Of a DNA stretch of 64,000 nt, positions 49,716 to 58,766 are shown piece after piece. Below the pieces are notes generated by a model, which did not search any database, was not told the origin of the DNA, and was given only the letters and a program-made list of their open reading frames with translations. Each line of letters begins with the position of its first letter. Position 1 is the stretch's first letter. The position numbers were made by a program, and so were the translations under genes. The stretch covers positions 1,488,001 through 1,552,000 of the forward strand of contig NZ_CP015596.1 in the NCBI RefSeq assembly GCF_001644575.1, read 5' to 3'. This stretch comes from Mycobacterium adipatum (GTDB lineage: Bacteria; Actinomycetota; Actinomycetes; Mycobacteriales; Mycobacteriaceae).

Positions 49716-51162
49716 CGGTGGCCAGGGCGTCCAGGAACGCCCGCGCCCAGCGGTCCACGTCGTGGGCGAGCACCTGGCGGCGCAACGCGCGCATCCGGCG
49801 CTTGCCGTCCTCGACGGTCTGATTGAGGGCCTGCTCGATCGCATCGCGGACACCGTCGGTGTGGTGCGGGTTGCACAGATACGCCTGGCGCAGTTCGGCT
49901 GCGGCACCGGTGAATTCGGAAAGCACCAGTGCTCCGCCGAGATCGCTGCGGCACGCCACGTACTCCTTGGCGACCAGGTTCATACCGTCGCGCAGCGGGG
50001 TCACCAGCATCACGTCGGCCGCCACGAAGAACGCGATCAGCTCGTCGCGGGGTAGCGGTCGGTGGATGTAGTGCACCACCGCGTGCCCGACCTCGCCGTA
50101 CTCGCCGTTGATGTGGCCGACCTGACGCTCGATGCCCTCGCGCATCTCGATGTAGCTCTCGACCCGCTCCCGGCTGGGTGTGGCCAGCTGGATCAGCACG
50201 GTGTCGCTGCGGTCGGCGCGGTTCTGTTCCAGCAGTTCGGAGAACGCCTTGAGCCGGACGTCGATGCCCTTGGTGTAGTCCAGCCGGTCGACGCCGAGCA
50301 GGATCTTGCGCGGGTTACCCAGCTCGGCGCGGATCTCGCGGGCCCGTTGCCGGACGGCCTTGTCCCGTGCCTTGCGGTCCAGATCGGCGGAGTCGATGGA
50401 GATGGGGAACGCGCCGACCTTGACGGTGCGGAATCCGACCTGGACCTCGCCGAAGCGGGAGCGCACCCCGATGGAGGCGCGCGAGGTGTTGGCGCCGATC
50501 AACCTGCGGGCCAGGATCAGGAAGTTCTGGGCGCCGCCGGCCAGATGGAAGCCGACCAGATCGGCCCCGAGCAGACCCTCGATGATCTCGGTGCGCCAGG
50601 GCATCTGCATGAACAACTCGACCGGCGGGAACGGGATGTGCAGGAAGAACCCGATGGTCAGGTCGGGGCGCAGCATGCGCAGCATCTTGGGCACCAGCTG
50701 CAGCTGGTAGTCCTGGATCCAGACGGTGGCACCCGGTGCCGCGGCTCGCGAGGTGGCCTCGGCGAACCGGCGGTTCACCTCGACGTAGCGCTCCCACCAC
50801 TGCCGGTGATAGGTCGGTTTGACGATGACGTCGTGATACAACGGCCAGAGCGTGGCGTTGGAGAAGCCCTCGTAATACAGCGCGACGTCCTCGGCGGACA
50901 GCCGCACCGGGTAGAGCTTCAGGTCATCCTGGACGATGGGTTCCTCGTCGCCGTCGGCGACACCGGGCCAGCCGATCCAGGCGCCGCGTTGCTTGCGCAG
51001 GATCGGTTCCAGGGCGGTGACCAGCCCACCGGGGCTGCGCTTCCAGGTGGTGGTGCCATCGGGTAGCACCACCTGATCGATCGGCAGCCGATTGGCGACC
51101 ACGACGAAATCGGCTTGGCCCCCCTCTGGGGCGGAGTCGTCGGTATCGACTCCCATCGACAC
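49702..51162 (-). CDS. otsA: OtsA, trehalose-6-phosphate synthase
   Basis: A 486-residue GT20 glycosyltransferase matched to Rv3490, making trehalose 6-phosphate from UDP- or other NDP-glucose and glucose 6-phosphate. Marks are [11 protein letters not shown] near the start, [45 protein letters not shown], and [17 protein letters not shown]. The GTG at 51162 abuts the stop of a 54-residue gene and follows GAGG; an ATG at 51156 is possible. Trehalose feeds mycolate transfer in the envelope. Confidence 0.95.
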   Translation of the reverse strand: MSMGVDTDDSAPEGGQADFVVVANRLPIDQVVLPDGTTTWKRSPGGLVTALEPILRKQRGAWIGWPGVADGDEEPIVQDDLKLYPVRLSAEDVALYYEGFSNATLWPLYHDVIVKPTYHRQWWERYVEVNRRFAEATSRAAAPGATVWIQDYQLQLVPKMLRMLRPDLTIGFFLHIPFPPVELFMQMPWRTEIIEGLLGADLVGFHLAGGAQNFLILARRLIGANTSRASIGVRSRFGEVQVGFRTVKVGAFPISIDSADLDRKARDKAVRQRAREIRAELGNPRKILLGVDRLDYTKGIDVRLKAFSELLEQNRADRSDTVLIQLATPSRERVESYIEMREGIERQVGHINGEYGEVGHAVVHYIHRPLPRDELIAFFVAADVMLVTPLRDGMNLVAKEYVACRSDLGGALVLSEFTGAAAELRQAYLCNPHHTDGVRDAIEQALNQTVEDGKRRMRALRRQVLAHDVDRWARAFLDALATAKSE

Positions 51163-51327
51163 CTAGGCCTCGAGCTTTGCCGGTCCGATACCGAGCATGG
51201 CGAGGAAGGTGCGACATTCGTCGGCGTCGGTGGCGTAGGCGGCCACCACGCGGCGAGCCATGCTGGCGGTGTCGTCGGCCACGGGCTCGACGTCGCCGAT
51301 CTCGGCGCTATCTGTTTTGGCGGGCAT
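51163..51327 (-). CDS. 54-residue protein upstream of otsA (Rv3489-like)
   Basis: A short reading frame, 54 codons, starting MPAKTDSAEIGDVEP and ending in GIGPAKLEA. It has one Cys (DECRTFL), no membrane helix, and matches a small gene next to otsA in M. tuberculosis (Rv3489, from memory). Its TAG abuts the otsA GTG, so otsA is translationally linked to it. Function unknown. Confidence 0.7.
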   Translation of the reverse strand: MPAKTDSAEIGDVEPVADDTASMARRVVAAYATDADECRTFLAMLGIGPAKLEA

Positions 51328-51386
51328 CACATAATTCTAGGCGAAGTCCCGGCCATCGCCGTCGGCACCCGTGTAAATGTGTAGCT

Positions 51387-52223
51387 GTGCAAATTACTTT
51401 GGCAGGACAGACGGTCCTGGTGACCGGCGGTGGAAGCGGTATCGGCAAGGGTGTGGCGGCGGAGGTGGTCGCCAGCGGCGGCAACGCCATGCTGGTCGGG
51501 CGCAACGCCGACAAGCTGTCGGCGGCGGTGGACGAGATCACCGCGGGGCCCGGGGATGGCGAGGTGCGCTTCGAACCCGCCGATGTCACCAACGAGGACG
51601 AGGTGGCCCGCGCGGTCGACGCGGCGACGGCGTGGACGGGCCGGCTGAACGGAGTGGTGCACTGTGCGGGCGGCACCGAGACCATCGGCCCGCTGACGCA
51701 GGTCGATTCCGAGGGCTGGCGCCGCGCGGTCGACCTGAATGTCAACGGCAGCATGTACGTGCTCAAGCATTCGGCGCGCGAACTGGTGCGCGGCGGCGGT
51801 GGGTCCTTCATCGGGATCTCGTCGATCGCCGCGAGCAACACCCACCGCTGGTTCGGTGCCTACGGGGTCACCAAGGCCGCGCTGGATCACCTGATGATGC
51901 TGGCCGCCGACGAACTCGGGCCGTCCTGGGTGCGGGTGAACTCCATCCGGCCGGGCCTGATCGCCACCGATATGGTCGCCCCGATCCTGTCCATGCCGGA
52001 ACTCAGCGGTGACTATGCGGCCCAGACCCCGCTGCCGCGCCACGGCGAGGTGGAAGACATCGCGAATGCCGCGGTGTTCCTGCTCAGCGATGCCTCGGGC
52101 TGGATCACCGGTCAGGTGATCAATATCGACGGCGGTCACGGTCTGCGGCGCGGACCCGATCTGTCGGCGATGCTGGAGCCCGTCTTCGGTGCGGACGGGC
52201 TGCGCGGGGTCGTCGAGCGCTAG
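51387..52223 (+). CDS. Short-chain dehydrogenase/reductase (Rv3485c-like)
   Basis: A 278-residue SDR. The cofactor loop is TGGGSGIGKG, HCAGG is in place of NNAG, the Ser region is GISSIAASN, and Tyr-Lys is in YGVTKAAL. It starts at a GTG giving VQITLAGQTVLVTGG; the frame continues upstream to 51177 but runs through the small gene and promoter area. A TAAAT motif 10 bases before suggests a short leader. Substrate unknown. Confidence 0.87.
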   Translation: MQITLAGQTVLVTGGGSGIGKGVAAEVVASGGNAMLVGRNADKLSAAVDEITAGPGDGEVRFEPADVTNEDEVARAVDAATAWTGRLNGVVHCAGGTETIGPLTQVDSEGWRRAVDLNVNGSMYVLKHSARELVRGGGGSFIGISSIAASNTHRWFGAYGVTKAALDHLMMLAADELGPSWVRVNSIRPGLIATDMVAPILSMPELSGDYAAQTPLPRHGEVEDIANAAVFLLSDASGWITGQVINIDGGHGLRRGPDLSAMLEPVFGADGLRGVVER

Positions 52224-52228
52224 CCGGA

Positions 52229-52555
52229 CTACTTCTGCAGCTTCTCTGCGCAGTACGCCTGCGCGGCGATACCGGCGAAGGTGGTGATCTCGTCGTTGGA
52301 CAGGTCGGCGTTGTCCTTGATGTAGTACAGCGCCTTCTCGATGCCCTTGTCGCCGCCGTTGCCCAGCTTGCGGCACATCGACTGGGCCATGTCGATCGCC
52401 TTGGAGTCGGTGCCGACCTGCACACCGTGCTCGGTGAGTGCCGCCAGGAACTGCTGATCGGTCTCGGTCGGTTCGTCGGCCGCGGCCGGTGCCGCGAGCG
52501 CGGTGGCGGCGCCGACGGCCACGATGACCGCGCCCATGACGCTCTTGAAACTCAT
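52229..52555 (-). CDS. DUF732-type secreted protein
   Basis: A 108-residue protein. A signal peptide (MSFKSVMGAVIVAVGAATALA, cut near AAADE) is followed by the DUF732 domain (DQQFLAALTEHGVQ), which carries two cysteines (MCRKL, AYCAEKL) that could form a disulfide. Such small exported proteins are numerous in mycobacteria. The start ATG at 52555 follows GGAG. Confidence 0.85.
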   Translation of the reverse strand: MSFKSVMGAVIVAVGAATALAAPAAADEPTETDQQFLAALTEHGVQVGTDSKAIDMAQSMCRKLGNGGDKGIEKALYYIKDNADLSNDEITTFAGIAAQAYCAEKLQK

Positions 52556-52632
52556 CGGTTCTCCTGTCCCGTCACCAACGCACAGTACGCACACGCACAC
52601 TGTGGTGAATATCGGCAGGTGAAGCGGCTGCG

Positions 52633-53113
<481 letters not shown>

Positions 53114-53121
<8 letters not shown>

Positions 53122-53989
53122 CGAGTGCCTCCGTGGTTGCGTCGGTCCAGGCTCGGGCGACCATCGCCGCTCCCACCCGGGTGCGGTAGGACGCCGACCC
53201 TTGCAGATCGGCCGGGATGTCTTCGAGTTCGGACAACGCCAGCCGCCCGAATTCCGCCGCGGTGATGTCGGAGACGGCCCTGCCGGTGATCGCCCGCTCG
53301 GCCGGGGTGCCCCGTTCGGGCGTGGAACCCAGCCCGAGCAGGCCCACCGCGCAACGCTTCACCCGGTTCTCGGCGTCGAGTTCGACGGCCACCGTCGCAC
53401 CCGCGATCGCGAAGTCGCCGTGCCTGCGCGCGAACTCGTGCACGGCAAAACCGGTTCGTCCGGACCAGACCGGGAATCGCACCGCGCGCAGCAGTTCGTC
53501 GGCGGCCAGCGAGTTCTCCCACAGGCCGGTGAAGAAGTCGGCTGCCGCGATCTGACGGTCACCGCGTGACGACGCCGCATCGATGGTGGCGTCCAGCGTC
53601 AGCGCCACCGCGGCGAACTCGGCCGCCGGGTCGGCATGGGCGATCGCGCCACCGAGTGTGCCCCGGTTGCGGATCTGGAAGTGCCCGATGTGTGGGGTGG
53701 CCAGTGACAGCAGCGGCACCGAATCGGCCACCTCGTCGTCCATGCCCACCAGCGCATGCGCGGTGCCCGCCCCGATGACCACCTGGTCGTCGATCAGATC
53801 GATGCCCTGCAGTTCGGGTATCCGGGAGATGTCGACCAGGTTCTCGAAATGCGTCAGGCGCATCGCCAGCAGGGGAATCAGGCTCTGTCCGCCCGCGAGT
53901 ACCTTGGCCTCGTCGCCGAACTCGGCGAGCACGTCCGCTGCCTCCTTCACCGACTCGGCCCGGTGATAGGCGAACGGTGCGGGTTTCAT
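53114..53989 (-). CDS. Molybdenum hydroxylase FAD subunit (CoxM-like)
   Basis: A 291-residue FAD-binding subunit. FAD marks are LAGGQSLIPLLAMR and TLGGAIAHADPAAE. It is coupled to the CoxG-like gene (ATGA) and overlaps the 2Fe-2S subunit. Electron acceptor not visible. Confidence 0.93.
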
Positions 53990-54666
53990 GCGAGCAACCG
54001 CGTCAGCAAGGCCTGCAGTTCGGCAGACGCCGTGGGCGCTGCGGTCCGCTTGCGCCGGCCCACCAGGAATCCGATGGCGCCGGCGGCCGCGGCGGCGGCC
54101 AGGGCGGGCCCGTAGCGCTTGGCGACCGGCACGGCGACCACCTTCAGCAGGTCGACGGAGTCGGAGGGCTGCGCGGCGGCCGTGGCCGCCTCGGTGGACG
54201 GTGCCACCGTGGAAGCCGGTGCGCCACCGAGCAGTTCGGCCTCCAGGCTACGGGCGAACTGGGCGATCAGGTTGCCCGAGACGTCGGCGAGAACGCCGCG
54301 GCCGAACTGGGCGGCCTTTCCGGAGATCGCGAGATCGGTGCAGATCACCACCGTCGTCGAGTCGCCCTCGTCCTTGAGTTGCGCGGTCACGGTGGCGGCC
54401 GCGGTGCCGTTGCCCCGGGTTTCCTTGCCTTCGGCCTTGAGCACGATCCGCTGGGCGGCGCTGTCCTTCTCCTGATAGGTGGCAACACCCTTGTAGGACA
54501 CGGTGATCGGTCCGACCTTGACCTTCACCGCACCGGTGAAGTCGTCGCCGTCGACGCTGAGCAGGGTGGCGCCGGGCAGGCACGGGGCCACCCGTTCGAC
54601 ATCGGTGAACACGTCCCAGACTGTGGCCGCGGGTACCGCGACCCGGAATTCGTTGTTGAGCTCCAT
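53986..54666 (-). CDS. CoxG-like SRPBCC protein with C-terminal membrane anchor
   Basis: A 226-residue protein. Residues 1-145 match the SRPBCC (CoxG) fold (ELNNEFRVAVPAATVWDVFTD, CLPGATLLSV). A spacer leads to a C-terminal hydrophobic helix and a basic tail (GPALAAAAAAGAIGFLVGRRKR), which would anchor the protein on the inner face of the membrane. CoxG recruits the hydroxylase to the membrane in CO-oxidising bacteria. It lies 3 bases after the large-subunit stop. Confidence 0.85.
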   Translation of the reverse strand: MELNNEFRVAVPAATVWDVFTDVERVAPCLPGATLLSVDGDDFTGAVKVKVGPITVSYKGVATYQEKDSAAQRIVLKAEGKETRGNGTAAATVTAQLKDEGDSTTVVICTDLAISGKAAQFGRGVLADVSGNLIAQFARSLEAELLGGAPASTVAPSTEAATAAAQPSDSVDLLKVVAVPVAKRYGPALAAAAAAGAIGFLVGRRKRTAAPTASAELQALLTRLLA

Positions 54667-54669
54667 GTT

Positions 54670-56994
54670 TCAGCGGGTCCCTTCTGCATGTGCCTCGATG
54701 AGTTCGATGATCTTGGCCGGGGTGGCGGGCATCTGGGTGACGGTCACGCCCAGTGGGGCCAGCGCGTCGTTGATGGCATTGATGACCGCCGGCGGCGATC
54801 CGATGGCGCCGCCCTCACCGGCACCCTTGTAGCCGCCGACGCCGGGTCCCGGGATCTCGATGTGGCCGAACTCGATAGCCGGAACCTCGGTGGCGGTGGG
54901 CAGCAGGTAGTCCACGAAGGTGGAGGCGATCGGGTTGCCTGCGTCGTCGTAGGCCAGCTGTTCGAGCAGAGCGCCGCCGATGCCCTGCACGGTGCCGCCG
55001 GCCACCTGGCCTTCGACCACATTCGGGTTGATCATCGGCCCGACGTCCTCGCTGACGATGTAGCGGGTCAGCGTGACCTGGCCGGTCACGATGTCGACTT
55101 CGCAGGTGCAGGCGTGGGTTGCGTTGGCCCAGTGGATCATCGCCTGCGAATTGAATCGTGCGGTCGCCTCCAGGGTGGGGGAGACGCCGGCCAGCTGAGC
55201 GGGGTCGTAGTAGGACCGGTACGCGATATCGGCGAAGCTGACGCTCTTGTCGCGGTCACCGATGAGGACGGCCCGGGAATCAGCGAGCTCGATATCGTCG
55301 GGCTCGGCGCCGAGTATCTGGGCTGCGATCGCGACGATCTGTCCGCGCAGGACGGTGCCCGCTTCGTTGACCGCGCCCGCGGTCATCGGTGCGCTGCGAC
55401 TGCCTTGGGTGCCCGCGCCGTACGGTGTCACCGCGGTGTCACCCTGGATGGTGGCCACGTCGTTGATATTGGCGCCCAACACGTCTGCGGTGAGTTGGAC
55501 GACGGTGGTCTCGATGCTGTTGCCGCTGGAGCCGCCGTTGACGTAGACGTTGATCTTGCCCGTCGATTCCATCCTGATGGTGGCGCCCTCGGTGGCGAGG
55601 TTTCCGGTCGCCGCGCCGGTGGGCTCGATATAGGCCGAGAATCCGAGCCCGATATAGCGGCCCTGAGCCAGCGCCTCGGCCTGTTCCTTGCGGAAGCCCT
55701 CGAGGTCGAGGATCTTGACCGCCTGCTCGAAGGTGTCCGCCGGTGCGCAGTTGTCATACGGCATGCCGTTGGGGTTGAAGAACGGCATCTCGTCGCCACG
55801 CAGGATGTTGATCCGCCGCAACTCTGCGGGGTCCATCCCGATCTTGCGCGCCGCGATATCCAGAAGCATTTCCCGGGTGAGGGTTTCGTACTGCCACGGG
55901 CCCCGGTAGGCGTGTAGGCCGGGGGTGTTGGAGAACACCGTTTTGTAGTTGAAGCTGGCCTTGGGCACCCGGTAGGGGCCGGGGAAGAACATGCCGATCG
56001 CGGCGGTGGTGAGCACCGGATACGGCGTCGGGTAGGAGCCGACATCCTGGACGAAGTCGATATCGGCGGCCAGGATCTTGCCGTCGGCGTCAAAGGCCAT
56101 CCGGACGGTGCCGTCGACATGGCGGGACTGCCCGGCCGACATCAGGTTCTCGCGGCGATCCTCGATCCACTTCACCGGCGCGGACACCTGGCGTGCGGCG
56201 AGCATGATGCTCATGTCCTCGCGCATCGGAACGACCTTCTGGCCGAACCCGCCGCCGGTGTCGCGCACGATGACGCGCACGCCCTGGGCGGGGATGCCGA
56301 GCAGGCGGGCGGCGAAGGCGCGCAATTCGTGTGGGGTCTGCGTGGATCCCCAAATGGTGAGTTCGGAGGTGGCGGCCGTCCATTCGACGACGATGCCCCG
56401 GGTCTCCATCGGAACCGGTACGTACATCTGCTGGTAGATGCGTTCTTGCACGACATGTGCTGCCGAGGCGAACAGCTCCTCGTCGGGCGGCATCCCGCCC
56501 ATACCGCCGGCGACATTGTCGGGGTAGGCCTCGTGCACGATGACCTCTGATCCGACGGCCTTCCGGAAATCGGCGACCGCGGGCAGCGGGGTGTAGTCGA
56601 CGTCGACCAGGTCCACGGCATCCTCGGCAAGGCGCCGACTCTCGGCGACGACGATGGCGACCGGGTCGCCGACGAACTTCACCTCGCCTTCGGCCAGCGG
56701 CGGGCGGGGGGTGTCCGGGACGTCCCGGCCGGCCACCGCGTGCCAGGCCTCGTGGACGCCGGGGTTGATGTGTGCGGCGGTGAACACCGCATGCACGCCG
56801 GGCAGCGCGAGCGCTGCCCGGCTGTCGATGCCGTTGATCGTGGCGTGCGCGAACGGGCTGCGCACGAAGCAGGCGTGCAACATCCCGGGCCGTTGCACGT
56901 CGTCGACGAAGGTGCCCTTGCCGGTCAGCAGGCGGGTGTCTTCGACGCGTGGCACTCGGGTGCCGGCGTAGCGGGCGGCGACGGTTCCCGTCAC
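54670..56994 (-). CDS. Molybdenum hydroxylase large subunit (CoxL-like, not form I CO dehydrogenase)
   Basis: A 774-residue molybdopterin-cytosine-dinucleotide subunit. The active-site loop is AYRGPW (Ala362-Trp367); form I CO dehydrogenase would have AYRCSFR, with the Cu-binding Cys. The general-base glutamate is Glu727 (AGEGGAIG). Other marks are GGGFGQKVVPMRED and GAGTQGSRSAPM. It should hydroxylate an aldehyde, purine or heteroaromatic; the substrate is not readable. It starts at a GTG and leads the CoxG, FAD and Fe-S genes in one operon. Confidence 0.92.
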   Translation of the reverse strand: MTGTVAARYAGTRVPRVEDTRLLTGKGTFVDDVQRPGMLHACFVRSPFAHATINGIDSRAALALPGVHAVFTAAHINPGVHEAWHAVAGRDVPDTPRPPLAEGEVKFVGDPVAIVVAESRRLAEDAVDLVDVDYTPLPAVADFRKAVGSEVIVHEAYPDNVAGGMGGMPPDEELFASAAHVVQERIYQQMYVPVPMETRGIVVEWTAATSELTIWGSTQTPHELRAFAARLLGIPAQGVRVIVRDTGGGFGQKVVPMREDMSIMLAARQVSAPVKWIEDRRENLMSAGQSRHVDGTVRMAFDADGKILAADIDFVQDVGSYPTPYPVLTTAAIGMFFPGPYRVPKASFNYKTVFSNTPGLHAYRGPWQYETLTREMLLDIAARKIGMDPAELRRINILRGDEMPFFNPNGMPYDNCAPADTFEQAVKILDLEGFRKEQAEALAQGRYIGLGFSAYIEPTGAATGNLATEGATIRMESTGKINVYVNGGSSGNSIETTVVQLTADVLGANINDVATIQGDTAVTPYGAGTQGSRSAPMTAGAVNEAGTVLRGQIVAIAAQILGAEPDDIELADSRAVLIGDRDKSVSFADIAYRSYYDPAQLAGVSPTLEATARFNSQAMIHWANATHACTCEVDIVTGQVTLTRYIVSEDVGPMINPNVVEGQVAGGTVQGIGGALLEQLAYDDAGNPIASTFVDYLLPTATEVPAIEFGHIEIPGPGVGGYKGAGEGGAIGSPPAVINAINDALAPLGVTVTQMPATPAKIIELIEAHAEGTR

Positions 56995-57129
56995 TGGGGC
57001 TCCTGTTCGATCGACTGCTTGCGCGTGTAAGTGGGCTACATCACACGTTCTTGCGAGCGGCGTTAGCCTACCCCGAGAAGCTGCATTCCAAAAGAGGAGA
57101 GTGGCGTTACCGCTCGTCGTTGCTGGTGA

Positions 57130-58275
57130 TCAGGCCGGCTCGTGGTGGATCCGGCCGTCCACCGCGGTCAGCGGCCGTCCGCCACCGCCCCACCGGCGGG
57201 CGATGATCTCGGCGACGATGGACACCGCCGTTTCCTCCGGCGTGCGCGCGCCGAGGTCGAGTCCGATGGGGCTGGACAGCCCCGCCAGCTCGGTCTCACC
57301 GAGACCGGCCTCGCGCAACCGGGCCAGTCGGTCGAGATGGGTGCGCCGCGACCCCATTGCCCCGATGTATCCGACCTCGTTCAGCCGCAGGGCGACCTGG
57401 AGGGCGGGCACGTCGAACTTGGGGTCGTGGGTCAGTACGCAGATCGCGGTCCGCGCATCGATGGCGCCGAGTTCCTGCTGGGCGTGCAGATAGCGGTCGG
57501 GCCAGTCGACGATCACCTCGTCGGCCGCCGGAAAACGGGCCGCCGTCGCAAAGACCGGGCGGGCATCGCACACCGTCACGCGGTAGCCGAGGAAGGTGGC
57601 CTGCTGGGCCAGGGCGGCCGCGAAGTCGATGGCGCCGAAGATCAGCATGCGTGCCGGCGGGGCGTAACTCGCGACGAAGACCGCCATGCCGGTGTCGGTA
57701 TCGCCCGTGGTCTCGTCCACCCGTTCGCCGTCGGGCCCGTAGGACAGCACCGTGGTGCGGCCGGCCAGCAGCAGTCCGCGGGCGTCGTCGGCCACCGCGG
57801 CATCGGCGCGTCCGGAACCCAACGTCCCGGCCACGGTGTCCGGCTCGACGATGAGGTGTCGGCCCAGCCAGGCGTGGTCGGGATGCGCGATCACCGTGGC
57901 CACCGCCACCGGGCGATGGGCGGCGATGGTCGCGGCGACGTCGGCGAGCTGCGGGAACGTCTGCTGCGACACCGGTTCGACGAACACGTCGAGAATGCCG
58001 CCGCAGGTCAGGCCGACGGCAAAGGCGTCGTCGTCGCTGAAGCCGTAACGTTCTAGCGCCGGCACCCCGGTGGACACCACCTCGGCGGCCAGCTCGTAGA
58101 CCGCGCCCTCGACGCAGCCGCCGGACACCGACCCCGCCACGGTGCCGTCCGGGGCGACCACCAGCGCCGCGCCCGCCGGCCGCGGTGCGGACTTGATGGT
58201 GCGTACGACGGTGGCCAGGCCGGCGGTGCCACCGGCCCGCCAGGTGGCCATCACGGCATCGAGAACCTCACGCAC
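57130..58275 (-). CDS. XdhC/CoxI-family molybdenum cofactor insertion factor
   Basis: A 381-residue maturation protein. The XdhC domain has GSVSGGCVEGAVYELA, and the C-terminal Rossmann part has MLIFGAIDFAAALAQ and VTVCDAR. It binds Mo cofactor, sulfurates it and delivers it to the large subunit. A gap of 135 bases separates it from the large-subunit gene; same operon likely. It starts at a GTG. A weak KstR-like word near 57048 lacks the core. Confidence 0.87.
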   Translation of the reverse strand: MREVLDAVMATWRAGGTAGLATVVRTIKSAPRPAGAALVVAPDGTVAGSVSGGCVEGAVYELAAEVVSTGVPALERYGFSDDDAFAVGLTCGGILDVFVEPVSQQTFPQLADVAATIAAHRPVAVATVIAHPDHAWLGRHLIVEPDTVAGTLGSGRADAAVADDARGLLLAGRTTVLSYGPDGERVDETTGDTDTGMAVFVASYAPPARMLIFGAIDFAAALAQQATFLGYRVTVCDARPVFATAARFPAADEVIVDWPDRYLHAQQELGAIDARTAICVLTHDPKFDVPALQVALRLNEVGYIGAMGSRRTHLDRLARLREAGLGETELAGLSSPIGLDLGARTPEETAVSIVAEIIARRWGGGGRPLTAVDGRIHHEPA

Positions 58276-58299
58276 ATGTCGGAGTCTATGTGTGCGGCG

Positions 58300-58764
58300 C
58301 TAGCCGTCGCGTTCCCAGAGGCAGTGTCCGGTCATCGAGATGTCGAACAGGCTCGGCAGGACTTCCAGTGAGAGAGCTTGCCCGGCAACACCTTCGGCCG
58401 TCACCGGTGCTCCCAGAACGCCCGCGCTGACCACGACCTGCTGGGTCGCGGCACAACGAGTGTCCGGATCCAGTGGCGTCGCCGTCCACGGACCCGGCGA
58501 CAGATTGGGGTTGCGCAGGCCGCCGCCGTGCAGTGCCATCACCGGGCCGAAGCTGACCCAGCGGTCGATGGGGTCGGTCGGAGCCGTGGCCGCCTGCCAA
58601 CGCTGCTGCTGACAGATCAGCGGCAGTGCCTGCCCGAACGGCAGGGTGGCCGCGCCGGTCAGTTCCGCTGGGCACGCCGAATACGGTTGTGGCACAGCGG
58701 GATCGGCGCGCACCGGAGCGGCCGCCGCGAGCGCGGCGCACAGTAGTGCGGCGAGTGTGCGCAT
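58300..58764 (-). CDS. Small secreted protein coupled to the DUF4185 gene
   Basis: A 154-residue protein. A signal peptide (MRTLAALLCAALAAAAPVRA) is followed by a mature domain with three cysteines (SACPAE, PLICQQQ, DTRCAAT) and a fourth near the end (GHCLWE), so two disulfides are possible. It starts 2 bases after the DUF4185 stop and is probably made with it. Function unknown. Confidence 0.72.
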   Translation of the reverse strand: MRTLAALLCAALAAAAPVRADPAVPQPYSACPAELTGAATLPFGQALPLICQQQRWQAATAPTDPIDRWVSFGPVMALHGGGLRNPNLSPGPWTATPLDPDTRCAATQQVVVSAGVLGAPVTAEGVAGQALSLEVLPSLFDISMTGHCLWERDG

Positions 58765-58766
58765 GC

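Noticed and set aside
53977..55917. A 646-residue open frame on the plus strand across the Mo hydroxylase genes
   Set aside because: Low-complexity Gly/Arg/Asp-rich translation with no domain; it is antisense to three well-defined hydroxylase subunits and reflects GC-rich codon bias.
54670..56994. Form I CO dehydrogenase
   Set aside because: The active-site loop is AYRGPW, not AYRCSFR, and the copper-binding cysteine is absent.
57040..57060. A further KstR-type site before the large-subunit gene
   Set aside because: ACACGTTCTT is present but the AAC half-site is missing, so the core AACnnGTT is not formed.
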